Assembly (NCBI GenBank): GCA_027489175.1
Contig: JAIYAE010000023.1
Span: forward strand, 37,168 to 101,167
Direction of reading: 5' to 3'
From: Rhodobacter sp.
GTDB taxonomy: Bacteria > Pseudomonadota > Alphaproteobacteria > Rhodobacterales > Rhodobacteraceae
DNA length: 64,000 nucleotides
The notes beneath the pieces were generated by a model. The model saw nothing but the letters and a program-made list of their open reading frames with translations, searched no databases and was not told the DNA's origin. Below are positions 43,477 through 53,411 of the stretch, piece by piece; within the stretch, counting starts at the first letter, position 1, and every line of letters starts with the position of its first letter. The translations under genes and the position numbers were made by a program.

Positions 43477-45504
43477 TCAAGGCTTGCCATGGCGGGCCGC
43501 CTGGAAGTCATGAAGCTTTGCCCTGAGGCTTGCGGCCTCATCGGGTGGCAGGGCGTCGAACAGCTCTTCAAGCTTGTCTCCGGCGCCTTCAAGGAATTCG
43601 ATAACCTTCTCGCCAAGGCCGAAATGATCACTGACATCGCCACCGATGTCTTCCAGGATACCACCTGCAAACCCGCCCATGGCAGCTCCGACGGTTGACC
43701 CGACCAGCGTCGTCACCACGATCAGGTTCCGAAGCCCCCTTACGCTGACCGTCGATGCCTTTTCGGCCTGCTTGCCATTGCCCGAGGACACGGCGGCGAC
43801 CTTCCCGATCAGGTTGGCACTGTCTTGCGACACGACTGCGGTCCTGACGGCGTCCTGCAGGATGTCCATGACAAGCTGCTGCGCCGCCCCGCGTCGGGCA
43901 AAACTGCCGTGATCGTCGTCCATCGCGCGGGCATCCGGGAATGACCTGACCAGGTTCGACGCCATTGCAAGGAACGTGCTGAGCGCCGCCCGCGCCTCTT
44001 CCGACAGAAGATCGAGCTTGTCGCGCCCATCGCGCCTGCCGCGTTCGTTTGCTTCCAGAAGGTCTCCGATAGCGACGAGGCTGCCCCAAAGCTCAAACTG
44101 CCGGTCGGGGAGCGAGCGACCGTTGTCCGAAAGAATGCCTGCAAATTGCTCGGCTTCCTCCCAAACCTCCTGGCGAAGCCCACCCGAGTTTGTGCGGCCC
44201 TTCAGACTGGCAAGAAGCTTGGCGCAGCGTTCTGCGGCAAGCAGGGCAAGTTGCTCTTGCCGTTTTTCCAATGGCAAGTCGCGGATGTAGAGGACGAGTG
44301 CCCCGTCATTGGGCGAAAAGCGCCACCCTGCCAGGTCCTGCGCCTCGATCAGTGTTTCAAGCGTCAACAGCGGCGCGGGCCGTGATGCCGGTATCTCGGG
44401 CTCTGCCTCGCCAATCTGCTGCGGCGGCTGACCGTCGGGGCGGGCTTTCGGCGTGTAGGGCTCTGGCCAGGGCGGCAGGGTGTTAAGGTAGGCGAGGGTT
44501 TCGCGCGCGCGGGTTTCCGTATCTTCAATCTCTGCAAGCCGCGCAAGCTCTGTATCATTGGCCGTGGCAGGGGTATTCTGAAAGAAGAGGCCGGACCGTC
44601 GAGCGAGGCTATTCAATGGTTTCTCGGCCAGCCTTGCAAGATTGCGAAGCGGGCGAAGATCGCTGGCCCGAGAGCCATCAAGAACCAATTCGGAAAGTCT
44701 CGTGAGGTTGGCGAGGGGGGCGAGGTCGGCGACGGCGGTCTGGTCGAGCCAGAGGTTTTGCAGCGCGGTGAGGCGGGCGAGGGGGGCGAGGTCGGCGACG
44801 GCGGTCTGGTTGAGCCAGAGGGATTGCAGCGCGGTGAGGTTGGCAAGGGGGGCGAGGTCGGCGACGGCGGTCTGGTTGAGCCAGAGGGATTGCAGCGCGG
44901 TGAGGTTGGCGAGGGGGGCGAGGTCGGCGACGGCGGTCTGGCTGAGCGAGAGGATTTGCAGCGCGGTGAGGCTGGCGAGGGGGGCGAGGTCGGCAACTGC
45001 GGTCTGGTTGAGCCAGAGGGATTGCAACGCGCTAAGGCTGGCGAGGGGTGTGAGATCGGCGACGGCGGTCTGGTTGAGCGAGAGGAATTGCAGCGCGGTG
45101 AGGCTGGCGAGGGGGGCGAGGTCGGCGACGGCGGTCTGTTTGAGAGAAAGGTTTTGCAGCGCCGTGAGGTTGGCGAGCGGGGTGAGGTCGGCGAAGGCGG
45201 TCCAGTTGAGCGAAAGGGTTCGCAGCGCCGTGAGGTCGGCGAGGGGGGTGAGGTCGGCGACGGCGGTCTGGTGGAGCAAAAGGGTTTGCAGCGCGGTGAG
45301 GCTGGCGAGGGGGGCGAGGTCGGCGACGGCGGTGTTGCCAAGGTCAAGATGATGCAGGTTTGTCAGGCCGGCGATGTCGTCCGGAATGCGGGTGAGGGCG
45401 CGATAGGGTTCGGCGTCAAAGCTGAGCCTGTCTTCTCCGGCCGCCTTGACCCGGCGGATTTCCTTGAGGGCGGCGGCATAGGCGTCATCTGCGGCGGACA
45501 TCAT
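43477..45504 (-). CDS. Leucine-rich-repeat protein with membrane-type C-terminal segment
   Basis: 675 residues from ATG 45504 (MMSAADDAYAAALKEIRR), with GAGGTG just upstream. Residues 52-293 are eleven 22-residue LRR units; ten are almost identical (TAVADLAPLAxLTALQ) and the last is degenerate. Residues 300-560 form a helical, charged region (RDLPLEKRQEQLALLAAERC, DKLDLLSEEARAALSTFLAM). Near residue 600 a Gly/Ala-rich hydrophobic stretch, LIVVTTLVGSTVGAAMGGFA then GGIL, resembles a glycine-zipper membrane segment. No signal peptide. The gene stands alone between two identical tRNA-Asp genes. Family not recognised; a sensor-effector (defence-like) architecture is an inference. Confidence 0.82.
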   Translation of the reverse strand: MMSAADDAYAAALKEIRRVKAAGEDRLSFDAEPYRALTRIPDDIAGLTNLHHLDLGNTAVADLAPLASLTALQTLLLHQTAVADLTPLADLTALRTLSLNWTAFADLTPLANLTALQNLSLKQTAVADLAPLASLTALQFLSLNQTAVADLTPLASLSALQSLWLNQTAVADLAPLASLTALQILSLSQTAVADLAPLANLTALQSLWLNQTAVADLAPLANLTALQSLWLNQTAVADLAPLARLTALQNLWLDQTAVADLAPLANLTRLSELVLDGSRASDLRPLRNLARLAEKPLNSLARRSGLFFQNTPATANDTELARLAEIEDTETRARETLAYLNTLPPWPEPYTPKARPDGQPPQQIGEAEPEIPASRPAPLLTLETLIEAQDLAGWRFSPNDGALVLYIRDLPLEKRQEQLALLAAERCAKLLASLKGRTNSGGLRQEVWEEAEQFAGILSDNGRSLPDRQFELWGSLVAIGDLLEANERGRRDGRDKLDLLSEEARAALSTFLAMASNLVRSFPDARAMDDDHGSFARRGAAQQLVMDILQDAVRTAVVSQDSANLIGKVAAVSSGNGKQAEKASTVSVRGLRNLIVVTTLVGSTVGAAMGGFAGGILEDIGGDVSDHFGLGEKVIEFLEGAGDKLEELFDALPPDEAASLRAKLHDFQAARHGKP
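44692..45351 (-). repeat. Ten tandem 66-bp repeats encoding LRR units
   Basis: Each unit encodes 22 residues, and neighbouring units differ by only a few bases (for example the units encoding SLWLNQTAVADLAPLA). Such homogeneity at DNA level indicates recent expansion or gene conversion, and the copy number is likely to vary between strains. Confidence 0.9.
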
Positions 45505-45569
45505 CACCTCATTCAGGCCGGGCCAGCCTGCCCTGTGCCCGCCCCGCAAGCAACCCCGGCGTTTCCCGC

Positions 45570-45597
45570 TTGACGCCCCCCGCGACAGCCCTTATCA
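45570..45597 (+). promoter_or_regulatory. Promoter of tRNA-Asp copy 2
   Basis: TTGACG at 45570-45575 and TTATCA at 45592-45597, 16 bp apart, positioned exactly as before copy 1. Confidence 0.55.
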
Positions 45598-45610
45598 GCC
45601 CCTCAAGCGC

Positions 45611-45687
45611 GCGGTGGTAGCTCAGTTGGTTAGAGTACCGGCCTGTCACGCCGGGGGTCGCGGGTTCGAGCCCCGTCCACCGCGCCA
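45611..45687 (+). tRNA. tRNA-Asp (anticodon GTC), copy 2
   Basis: Identical to 43231-43307, including encoded CCA and the next bases CTTTCCC. The two copies are direct repeats 2,380 bp apart enclosing only the LRR gene. Confidence 0.96.
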
Positions 45688-45773
45688 CTTTCCCTCCACG
45701 GTCATGCTTTCCTGCCTTTCGCTGGCCCGTTGCCTTTGGCTAACTGGCACCGCATGACTTTTGGGAGTGTTCG

Positions 45774-46142
45774 ATGATCCGTCTTGCCGTTCTGTCTCTG
45801 CTTCTTTCTGCTCCGATGTCCCTGGCCGAGGCCATCAGCTTGCCGCCCGGGTTCGACGGGCTTTATGCCGCGGAAGGCATGCCCTGTTCGACCGAAGGCC
45901 GGATCCGGGTGGAGGCGGGAAGCTTCATCCACATGGACGGGGCGCTGACGGTGACCGATCTGATCGAATTCCCGGGCGATCCGAACAAGGTAGAGGTCAC
46001 GCTCCTGGGCAGCGGCGGCGGCGGGGAGTGGACGGAATCGGCAGTGCTGACGCTTTCGGTCGGAGAGCGCGACACGGCACTGGTCTGGGATTACCCGGAC
46101 GGCACCCGCAACATCTGGACCCGCTGCGAAGACCTGCCCTGA
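45774..46142 (+). CDS. Small secreted protein of unknown function
   Basis: 122 residues. A signal peptide MIRLAVLSLLLSAPMSLAEA precedes a short mature domain with two cysteines (EGMPCSTEGRI and IWTRCEDLP) that may form a disulphide. The mature part, IRVEAGSFIHMDGALTVTDL, looks like a small beta-barrel. ATG 45774 follows TGGGAG. No family recognised. Convergent with the GNAT gene. Confidence 0.75.
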   Translation: MIRLAVLSLLLSAPMSLAEAISLPPGFDGLYAAEGMPCSTEGRIRVEAGSFIHMDGALTVTDLIEFPGDPNKVEVTLLGSGGGGEWTESAVLTLSVGERDTALVWDYPDGTRNIWTRCEDLP

Positions 46143-46145
46143 CCC

Positions 46146-46589
46146 TTAAAGCGTCAGGCGGTAGCGGATATGCCCGTCTGACGCGACATATTGGTCATAA
46201 AGCGCGCGGGCGCGGGTGTTGCCTTCGTTCGTATGCCAGTAAAGCCGCGCCCAGCCCTTGGCGCGGGCCAGGGCGATCAGGTCGTCGATCAGCGCGCGGC
46301 CAAGGCCCTGGCCCCGCGCGGCATCGGCGACGAACAGGTCTTCCAGATAGGCATCCTCGGTCAGGACCCAGGTTGAGGGGTGGTGCATGTGGACGGCAAA
46401 GCCCTGCACCTGTCCGCCGACCACCGCCAGACGTGCCTTGACGGGTGAGGCGGGGTCCATCAGCCGCGCCCAGGTTGCGGCGGTGACGTTTGGGGCAAGA
46501 TCCACCGCGTAGAAGGCAAGGTAAGCCGCCCACAGATCCAGAAAAGCCGCCTGATCTGAGGGGCTTGCGTCCCGAACCTCAACCCTCAT
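46146..46589 (-). CDS. GNAT-family N-acetyltransferase
   Basis: 147 residues. The acetyl-CoA binding motif A is DLFVADAARGQGLGRALIDDLIALARAKGWARLYW, followed by HTNEGNTRARALYDQYVASDGHIRYRL (motif B). The N terminus VRDASPSDQAAFLDLWAAYLAFY is typical of GNATs acting on small amines or amino acids. ATG 46589 overlaps the TGA of the upstream M20 peptidase gene, so both are co-translated. Substrate unknown. Confidence 0.9.
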   Translation of the reverse strand: MRVEVRDASPSDQAAFLDLWAAYLAFYAVDLAPNVTAATWARLMDPASPVKARLAVVGGQVQGFAVHMHHPSTWVLTEDAYLEDLFVADAARGQGLGRALIDDLIALARAKGWARLYWHTNEGNTRARALYDQYVASDGHIRYRLTL

Positions 46590-47959
46590 GCGATGCGGTC
46601 CAGGATGCGCGCCCAGGACCGGATGCCGTGGTGGAAGGACGAGAGATCATATTTCTCATTCGGGGAATGGATCTGGTCATCATCCTTGCCAAAGCCGATC
46701 AGCATCGCATCCATCCCAAGGATCGACTTGAAGTAACCAGCCACCGGGATCGACCCGCCTGCGCCGACAAAGGCGGCGGCGCGGCCCCATTCTTCGGTCA
46801 GGGCTTGGCGGGCTGCTTCAAACGCGGGGTCGGAGATTTCCATGACCGAGGCGGGTGCGCCGTCGATCCCGTCATGCCAGACGATCTCGCAATCCGGCGG
46901 CATCTGGGCTTCGGCCCAGGCGCGGAAAGCGGGCAGGATGTTCGCGGGGTTCTGGGCAGAGACGAGGCGGAAGCTGACTTTGGCGTGGGCCTCGGCCGGA
47001 AGCACGGTCTTGAAGCCCGCGCCGGTATAGCCGCCCCAAAGGCCGTTCACCTCGGCCGTGGGGCGGGACCAGATCATTTCCAGGGGCGTGCGGTCCTGCT
47101 CGCCAGCCGGGTGCGACAGGCCGACATCGCCAAGGTAGCTGGCGTGGTCAAAGGCCAGCGACTGCCATTGCTGGCGAAGCGCGTCCGGCAGTTCGGCCAC
47201 ATCATCATAGAAGCCCGGCACGGTGACGCGGCCTGTGGCGTCATGCAGACCCGCCAGGAGCTGCGACATAACGTGCAGGGGGTTGCGGGCGAGGCCGCCA
47301 TACATGCCGGAATGAAGGTCACGCGACGCGGCGCGAATGGTGAATTCCGCCTTGCAGAGGCCGCGCAACATGGTGGTGATGGCGGGCACGGCCCCTTCAA
47401 ACAGCCCGGTGTCACAGATGAGGGCGAGGTCGCAAGCAAGCTCGGCGCGGTTTTCCTTAAGGAAGGGGATCAGGGAGGGGGAGCCGGATTCCTCCTCGCC
47501 CTCCAGAAAGATCGTCAGGTTGCCGGGCAGGGTGCCGTGGACGGCTTTCCAGGCGCGGCAAGCCTCCAGGAACGTCATCAGCTGGCCCTTGTCATCGGAC
47601 GCGCCGCGGGCACGGATCACCTTGCCCTTGGGCGTGTCCTGCAGTTCGGGGTCAAAGGGGTCACGGTCCCAAAGTTCAAGCGGGTCAACGGGTTGCACGT
47701 CGTAGTGGCCGTAGAAAAGGATATGGCGCTTGCCGGTCCCACCGTGGCCGACAACCATCGGATGGCCTGGCGTGGCGGCCGCGCGGGCATCGAAGCCAAG
47801 CGACTGCAGGTCGGCGACCAGCCAGTCAGCGGCGCGGGCGCAGTCGGGCTTGTAGGCCGGATCGGTAGAGATCGACGGGATGCGCAGCAGGTCCATCAGC
47901 CGGTCAAGGGCCTGGGGCAGGTCGGCATCAATGCGGGCGAGGACGGCGTCGAGGGTCAT
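46586..47959 (-). CDS. M20-family dipeptidase/peptidase
   Basis: Zinc metallopeptidase of 457 residues, of the M20 dipeptidase branch. The metal and catalytic motifs are ILFYGHYDVQPVDP (His, Asp), ARGASDDKGQ, IFLEGEEESGSPSL (catalytic Glu-Glu) and the late FGKDDDQIHSPNEKYDLSS (His). The dimerisation domain is present between. ATG 47959 (MTLDAVLARIDADL) is the family-like start; the frame remains open upstream. Co-translated with the GNAT gene. Confidence 0.9.
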   Translation of the reverse strand: MTLDAVLARIDADLPQALDRLMDLLRIPSISTDPAYKPDCARAADWLVADLQSLGFDARAAATPGHPMVVGHGGTGKRHILFYGHYDVQPVDPLELWDRDPFDPELQDTPKGKVIRARGASDDKGQLMTFLEACRAWKAVHGTLPGNLTIFLEGEEESGSPSLIPFLKENRAELACDLALICDTGLFEGAVPAITTMLRGLCKAEFTIRAASRDLHSGMYGGLARNPLHVMSQLLAGLHDATGRVTVPGFYDDVAELPDALRQQWQSLAFDHASYLGDVGLSHPAGEQDRTPLEMIWSRPTAEVNGLWGGYTGAGFKTVLPAEAHAKVSFRLVSAQNPANILPAFRAWAEAQMPPDCEIVWHDGIDGAPASVMEISDPAFEAARQALTEEWGRAAAFVGAGGSIPVAGYFKSILGMDAMLIGFGKDDDQIHSPNEKYDLSSFHHGIRSWARILDRIA

Positions 47960-48201
47960 GGGGCGGGGTTTCCTGTCGGGTGGGGCCGTGATGCCGAACC
48001 CTAGCAGGCGGGTCCGGAGTGTCCAGAGCCGCCCAGTCGCTTGGCCCAGTCGCGCGGAAGTGACCACGGGGAATGGCGACAATTCGCCCCCTTGGCCAGA
48101 AGGCGGGTTGACCGAGATCAAGGCAAGGCTGCAAAAGGCCCGCAAGAGTGCCTATGTCGGGCGTGACCTCTCGCGCATGCCACAAGTGATGGACCGGACG
48201 C

Positions 48202-49434
48202 ATGATGGATTTTGAAGCCGCCCTTGATGCCAGCCTGCAGCGGCTGCATGACGAAGGGCGCTATCGCACCTTCATCGACATCGAACGGAGCCAGGGCCAG
48301 TTCCCGCATGCGGTCTGGACGAAGCCGGACGGCTCGAAGAAGGACATCACCGTCTGGTGCGGGAATGATTACCTGGGGATGGGCCAGCACCCGGAGGTTC
48401 TGGCCGCGATGCATGAGGCGCTGGAGGCGACGGGCGCAGGCTCGGGCGGGACGCGCAACATCAGCGGCACCACGGTCTATCACAAGCGGCTCGAGGCGGA
48501 GCTGGCTGACCTTCATGGCAAGGCGGCGGCACTGGTCTTCACCAGCGCCTACATTGCCAATGATGCCACGCTGAGCACTCTGCGGGCGATCTTTCCGGGG
48601 CTGATCATCTATTCCGACGCCTTGAACCACGCCAGTATGATCGAAGGTGTGCGGCGTGGGGGCGGGGAGAAGCGGATCTTCCGGCATAACGACGTGGCGC
48701 ATCTGCGGACCCTCTTGGCGGCGGATGACCCGCAGGCGCCGAAGCTGATCGCGTTTGAGTCGATCTACTCGATGGATGGCGACTTTGGCCCGATTGGCGC
48801 GATCTGTGACCTGGCCGAGGAGTTCGGCGCGCTGACCTATATCGATGAGGTGCATGCCGTGGGCATGTACGGGCCGCGCGGGGCAGGGGTGGCGGAGCGG
48901 GAAGGGCAGATGCACCGGATCGACATCATCAACGGCACGCTGGCCAAGGCTTATGGCGTGTTCGGCGGCTATATCGCGGCATCGGCCAAGATGGTCGATG
49001 CGGTGCGATCCTATGCGCCGGGGTTCATCTTCACCACCAGCCTGCCGCCGGCCATTGCCGCCGGAGCGGCGGCGTCGGTGCGGTTCCTGAAGGGCGACGG
49101 GGGCCGTGCCTTGCGCGCCCAGCACCAGACGCAGGCCAGCATCCTGAAGCTGCGGCTGAAGGGGATGGGCCTGCCGATCATCGACCACGGCAGCCATATC
49201 GTGCCGGTGCATGTGGGCAATCCGGTGCACTGCAAGATGCTGTCGGACATGCTGCTGGAGAGCCACGGCATTTACGTCCAGCCGATCAACTTTCCCACCG
49301 TGCCGCGCGGCACGGAACGGCTGCGCTTTACCCCCTCGCCGGTGCATGGGCCGAAGGACATCGACGCGCTGGTGCATGCCATGGATGCATTGTGGAGCCA
49401 TTGTGCGCTGAATCGCGCCGAAGCGGTGGCTTGA
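48202..49434 (+). CDS. hemA: 5-aminolevulinate synthase
   Basis: PLP enzyme condensing glycine with succinyl-CoA, first step of tetrapyrrole synthesis in alphaproteobacteria. 410 residues. Motifs: [54 protein letters not shown] (PLP-binding Asp) and the Schiff-base lysine in [17 protein letters not shown] (about residue 249). Two adjacent ATGs (48202, 48205) are possible starts. Provides precursors for haem, for B12 used by NrdJ, and for bacteriochlorophyll if the organism is phototrophic. No regulatory site was recognised upstream. Confidence 0.97.
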   Translation: MMDFEAALDASLQRLHDEGRYRTFIDIERSQGQFPHAVWTKPDGSKKDITVWCGNDYLGMGQHPEVLAAMHEALEATGAGSGGTRNISGTTVYHKRLEAELADLHGKAAALVFTSAYIANDATLSTLRAIFPGLIIYSDALNHASMIEGVRRGGGEKRIFRHNDVAHLRTLLAADDPQAPKLIAFESIYSMDGDFGPIGAICDLAEEFGALTYIDEVHAVGMYGPRGAGVAEREGQMHRIDIINGTLAKAYGVFGGYIAASAKMVDAVRSYAPGFIFTTSLPPAIAAGAAASVRFLKGDGGRALRAQHQTQASILKLRLKGMGLPIIDHGSHIVPVHVGNPVHCKMLSDMLLESHGIYVQPINFPTVPRGTERLRFTPSPVHGPKDIDALVHAMDALWSHCALNRAEAVA

Positions 49435-49554
49435 GGCGCGCTGCATGTGCAAAGGGCCTTGCCCTATGCTACGGTTTCGCCAATACGAAAACGTGACTGA
49501 GTCGTTTGGGAAGGCGATTCTGGACACGCAGTGCACCAAAGGGGACAGGGGCGC

Positions 49555-50787
49555 ATGATCGGTTGGAGGTCGAAACCTTCGACAACCGAAGAGGACAAGC
49601 CCAAGGGCTTTGACGATTTCGAGTTGCGGCTGGGCGATCTGATGCGTGGCGAACGGGCCACGCTGGGCAAGTCCCTGCTTGACGTTCAGCGCGAGCTCAA
49701 GATCAAGGCGACCTACATCGCCGCCATCGAGAACGCTGACCTTTCCGCCTTTGAAACCCCCGGTTTCGTGGCTGGCTACGTCCGGTCCTATGCCCGCTAT
49801 CTGGCGATGGACCCGGACTGGGCCTTTGAACGCTTTTGCGCCGAAGCGGGCTATGCCGTGTCGCATGGACTGTCGGCTGCTGCTGCCCCGCAACAGATCA
49901 TCAAGGCGCGGGCGCGGGCGGAGTATTCCGACCCCCTGGGCAACCCGAACGCCAGCTTCGTGCCGCGCGGCGAGGCGCTGTTTTCGCAGGTCGAACCCGG
50001 GGCCATCGGGTCCATCGCGGTGCTGGTCGTGCTGATCGGCGCCATCGGCTATGGCGGCTGGTCGGTCCTGCAGGAAGTGCAGCGCGTACAACTGGCCCCG
50101 GTTGAGGAAGCGCCGACCGTCGTGGCGCAGATCGACCCCCTGGCCAATGCCGGTGCCACGTCGCCTTCGCTGGTGACCACGCGCGCAGCTGAGGCCGCGC
50201 CCGAGGCTACGCCTGCGACCGAGACCACGATGGCCGAGGCCGCTGCCGGCAATGACATGATGGACCGGCTTTATCGGCCGCAAGCGCTGGATGTGCCGGT
50301 GCTGACCTCACGCGATGGGCCGATTGCGGCGATTGATCCGCGCCAGACCGGCGTGCTGGCAGATGCTGGCGAAGCCTCTGCCGTCGACGCCGCGATGGAT
50401 GAGGCTTTGGGTGCCGACGTGCAGGTCGTGGCCCAGGCCCAGCAAGGGGTTGAGGTTCTGGCGGTGCGCCCGTCCTGGGTGCGCGTTGACGCGGCCGATG
50501 GCACGGTGCTTTTTGAAAAGATCCTGGATGCGGGCGAACGCTATGCGGTGCCTGCGCTGGAAGAACCGCCGATCTTCCGTACCGGCAACTCCGGCTCGAT
50601 CTACTTCCTCGTGGATGGCGCGACGCTTGGCCCGGTGGCACCTGGCGCGAATGTGGTGCGTGACATTGCGCTGTCGCCCGAATCGCTGACCGCGGCGATT
50701 GCCGCTGCTGACCTGAGCGCGGATGAAGACCTTGCGCGCTTTGCCTTGGCCGATCCGGCCGCACCGGTCGAAGGCGCGTCAGAGTAA
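49555..50787 (+). CDS. RodZ-like helix-turn-helix membrane protein (DUF4115)
   Basis: 410 residues. An N-terminal HTH_25 domain ([43 protein letters not shown]) faces the cytoplasm. One transmembrane helix (about residues 145-165, [20 protein letters not shown]) follows, then an Ala/Glu/Pro-rich periplasmic linker, and a C-terminal DUF4115 domain ([20 protein letters not shown]). RodZ anchors the MreB cytoskeleton to the wall-synthesis machinery. ATG 49555 has AGGGGACAGGGG before it. It precedes ispG on the same strand, a common alphaproteobacterial arrangement. Confidence 0.82.
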   Translation: MIGWRSKPSTTEEDKPKGFDDFELRLGDLMRGERATLGKSLLDVQRELKIKATYIAAIENADLSAFETPGFVAGYVRSYARYLAMDPDWAFERFCAEAGYAVSHGLSAAAAPQQIIKARARAEYSDPLGNPNASFVPRGEALFSQVEPGAIGSIAVLVVLIGAIGYGGWSVLQEVQRVQLAPVEEAPTVVAQIDPLANAGATSPSLVTTRAAEAAPEATPATETTMAEAAAGNDMMDRLYRPQALDVPVLTSRDGPIAAIDPRQTGVLADAGEASAVDAAMDEALGADVQVVAQAQQGVEVLAVRPSWVRVDAADGTVLFEKILDAGERYAVPALEEPPIFRTGNSGSIYFLVDGATLGPVAPGANVVRDIALSPESLTAAIAAADLSADEDLARFALADPAAPVEGASE

Positions 50788-50860
50788 CACCCCACCCCCT
50801 GTTGCCGCGCGCCTGCGGGCGGCATATGCTGGCGCCGCAGTTGCAGCGGAGCCTGACCAA

Positions 50861-51985
50861 ATGACCCACAATCCCATCCGCCCCTGGCGCAATATCGACC
50901 GGCGCGTGTCGCGGCAGATCAGGGTGGGCAAGGTGCTGGTCGGGGGCGATGCGCCGATTTCGGTGCAGACGATGACCAACACGCTGACGACGGATGTGGC
51001 CGCAACGATTGAACAAATCCAGCGCTGCGCTGTGGCGGGGGCGGATATCGTCCGCGTGTCCACCCCCGATCAGGAGAGCACAGCGGCCCTGCGCGAGATC
51101 GTGGCGGAAAGCCCGGTCCCGATCGTGGCGGACATCCATTTTCATTACAAGCGCGCGATCGAGGCAGCCGAGGCGGGGGCTGCCTGTCTGCGGATCAACC
51201 CCGGCAACATCGGCGATGCCAAGCGCGTGGCCGAAGTGGTGCGTGCGGCCAAGGACCATGGCTGCAGCATCCGTATCGGGGTGAATGCGGGGTCTTTGGA
51301 AAAGCACTTGCTGGACAAGTATGGCGAGCCTTGCCCCGATGCGATGGTGGAATCGGGTCTGGACCACATCAAGCTGTTGCAGGACAACGATTTTCACGAA
51401 TTCAAGATTTCGGTGAAAGCCTCTGACGTCTTCATGGCCGCCGCTGCCTATCAGCAGTTGGCAGGCGTGACCGACGCGCCGATCCATCTGGGGATCACCG
51501 AGGCCGGGGGCCTGATGTCCGGCACGGTCAAATCCGCTATCGGGCTGGGAAGCCTGTTGTGGTTCGGGATTGGGGACACGATCCGGGTGTCGCTGTCGGC
51601 GGACCCGGTGGAAGAGGTGAAGGTTGGGTTCGAAATCCTGAAATCCCTCGGCCTGCGGCACCGGGGGGTGACGATCATCAGTTGCCCCTCCTGCGCGCGG
51701 CAGGGGTTTGACGTGATCAAGACCGTCAGCGCCCTGGAAAACCGGCTGGCGCATATCACCACCAGCCTGAGCCTGTCGATCATCGGCTGCGTGGTGAACG
51801 GCCCAGGCGAGGCCTTGATGACCGACATCGGCTTTACCGGCGGCGGCGCGGGCAAGGGGATGGTCTACCTGGCCGGCAAGCAGGATCACACGCTGTCGAA
51901 CGACCGGATGGTTGATCACATCGTCGAACTGGTTGAGGCCAAGGCGGCAGAGATCGAGGCCGCTGAAAAGCTGGCCGCAGAATGA
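50861..51985 (+). CDS. ispG: 4-hydroxy-3-methylbut-2-enyl-diphosphate synthase
   Basis: Penultimate MEP-pathway enzyme (MEcPP to HMBPP) with a 4Fe-4S cluster; 374 residues. The TIM barrel shows [29 protein letters not shown] and [10 protein letters not shown]. Cluster cysteines lie in [14 protein letters not shown] and [13 protein letters not shown], with the conserved Glu in the latter. ATG 50861 follows GCGGAGCCTGA. Its TGA overlaps the start of a small cupin gene. Confidence 0.96.
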   Translation: MTHNPIRPWRNIDRRVSRQIRVGKVLVGGDAPISVQTMTNTLTTDVAATIEQIQRCAVAGADIVRVSTPDQESTAALREIVAESPVPIVADIHFHYKRAIEAAEAGAACLRINPGNIGDAKRVAEVVRAAKDHGCSIRIGVNAGSLEKHLLDKYGEPCPDAMVESGLDHIKLLQDNDFHEFKISVKASDVFMAAAAYQQLAGVTDAPIHLGITEAGGLMSGTVKSAIGLGSLLWFGIGDTIRVSLSADPVEEVKVGFEILKSLGLRHRGVTIISCPSCARQGFDVIKTVSALENRLAHITTSLSLSIIGCVVNGPGEALMTDIGFTGGGAGKGMVYLAGKQDHTLSNDRMVDHIVELVEAKAAEIEAAEKLAAE

Positions 51986-52467
51986 CCCGGGCGCCCGAAA
52001 TCCAGCGCTGGGAAGACCTTGAGGCCGGGGAATGGTCCTACAAGAACTCGGACGAGAAGATGTGCCGTGATGCCGATTACGGGCGGCATTTCGGGTTCAA
52101 ATCGCTGGGCATCCACCATGTGCGGCTGGAGCCGGGGCGGCGGACGTCCTTTCCCCATGCTGAAAGCGCCGAGGATGAGTTTGTCTATGTGATCGACGGC
52201 ACCCCGGATGTCTGGATTGACGGGCATCTGCACCGCTTGCGGCCCGGCGATGCGGTGGGGTTCAAGGCAGGCAGCGGGGTGGCGCATTCCTTCCTCAACA
52301 ACTCAGACGCCGAGGTGCGGCTGATCGTGGCCGGGGATATGCCGCGGGCGGAAAACCGGATCCTCTATCCGCTGAACCCCGACCGCCGCCCGTTGCGTGA
52401 TGACTGGTGGGAGGATGCCCCCGCGCGGGACCTGGGGCCGCATGACGGCAAGCCTGACCCGCGCTAG
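51982..52467 (+). CDS. Cupin domain protein
   Basis: 161-residue single-domain cupin: [20 protein letters not shown] then [43 protein letters not shown], with the His/Glu metal-site pattern. The start ATG overlaps the ispG stop (ATGA), implying co-translation. The C-terminal tail has [20 protein letters not shown]. Function unknown; the ispG linkage could be incidental or point to isoprenoid or redox metabolism. Confidence 0.85.
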   Translation: MTRAPEIQRWEDLEAGEWSYKNSDEKMCRDADYGRHFGFKSLGIHHVRLEPGRRTSFPHAESAEDEFVYVIDGTPDVWIDGHLHRLRPGDAVGFKAGSGVAHSFLNNSDAEVRLIVAGDMPRAENRILYPLNPDRRPLRDDWWEDAPARDLGPHDGKPDPR

Positions 52468-52473
52468 GGCGCC

Positions 52474-53232
52474 TCAACCCTCCTGACGGACGTCGGCCAC
52501 GATCTGCTGCATGCCTTCCAAGGGCACATAGCCGCGCAGCATCATGTCCTTCAGAACGAACGTCGGCGTGCCGGAAATCTGCAGCTGGTCGGCCAGCGCG
52601 TGGTTGGTGGAGATGATCGACATCACCTCATCCGAGGGCATCTTGGCCAGGATCGGGGCCGGGTCATGGCCAAGATCGGCGGCAAGGCGGGTCAGGGTTT
52701 CCGGCGTCGGCTCTCCGCGCAGGTCGATCAGGGCGTCATGCGCGGCCTTGTAAGCGACATCGCCATGCAGAAGCCGGACCGCAATCGCGAATTGCGACGA
52801 CACCAACGAGCCTTCGCCAAGGATCGGGAATTCCTTGATGACATAGCGGATGTTGCCATCGGCTTTGACAAGCGTCTGCACCTCATCATGCGCCTTGCGG
52901 CAATAGCTGCAGCGATAGTCCATGAACTCGACCAGGGTGATGTCGCCCTCAAGGTTGCCGCCGACCCAATCGGTCGGGCTGGAGAAGATCTCGGCCGCCT
53001 TGGTCTGCAAGAGCATGGCATCGCGTTCGGCGCTGGCGGTTTCTTCGCGCGCTTGCAGGATGTCCATCGCCTCGATCAGGACTTCCGGGTTTTCCAGCAG
53101 ATAGGCGCGGACCTCGGCGCGGAGGGCATCGCGTTCTTCCTGGGTCATGTCGGTCGGGCCGTCGGCCAGGGTTGGGGCGGCAAGGCTGACGACAAGGCTG
53201 GTCAGGATGCCAAGGGCGGCAAGACGGCGCAT
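52474..53232 (-). CDS. DsbA-family periplasmic thiol oxidoreductase
   Basis: 252 residues with a signal peptide (MRRLAALGILTSLVVSLAAP then TLADG). A helical N-terminal extension (TQEERDALRAEVRAYLLENPEVLIEAMDIL) precedes the thioredoxin-like domain. The active site is VEFMDYRCSYCRKAHDEV (CSYC), and the cis-proline loop is ISGTPTFVLKD. The extension with EVLIEA is typical of DsbA-like proteins of the Com1/BdbD group. Likely forms disulphides in exported proteins. Divergent from the amidase gene. Confidence 0.88.
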   Translation of the reverse strand: MRRLAALGILTSLVVSLAAPTLADGPTDMTQEERDALRAEVRAYLLENPEVLIEAMDILQAREETASAERDAMLLQTKAAEIFSSPTDWVGGNLEGDITLVEFMDYRCSYCRKAHDEVQTLVKADGNIRYVIKEFPILGEGSLVSSQFAIAVRLLHGDVAYKAAHDALIDLRGEPTPETLTRLAADLGHDPAPILAKMPSDEVMSIISTNHALADQLQISGTPTFVLKDMMLRGYVPLEGMQQIVADVRQEG

Positions 53233-53411
53233 GGGCGGCTCCAACGAAGGGGGCCGGTCACGCCGGCGGGGGCATGTTACGGGGCGGGGCAGAGGAAGAT
53301 CAAGGCGGGAGGACCCACCGTCGCCGTTTCGTGATGAACTTTGCCCGCAAGGAGGCGGCAAGCGTGCGGCGGGGTTTGCCTTTTTCCCGCCAAGCAGGGA
53401 TAAGGCGCGCG

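Noticed and set aside
44642..45573. Long plus-strand repeat frames opposite the LRR array, and the array as a CRISPR
   Set aside because: The 66-bp units are contiguous coding repeats without spacers; the plus-strand frames are their antisense.
48118..50283. 721-codon minus-strand frame opposite hemA and the RodZ-like gene
   Set aside because: Spans two unrelated recognised genes in antisense; His/Arg/Gln-rich shadow.
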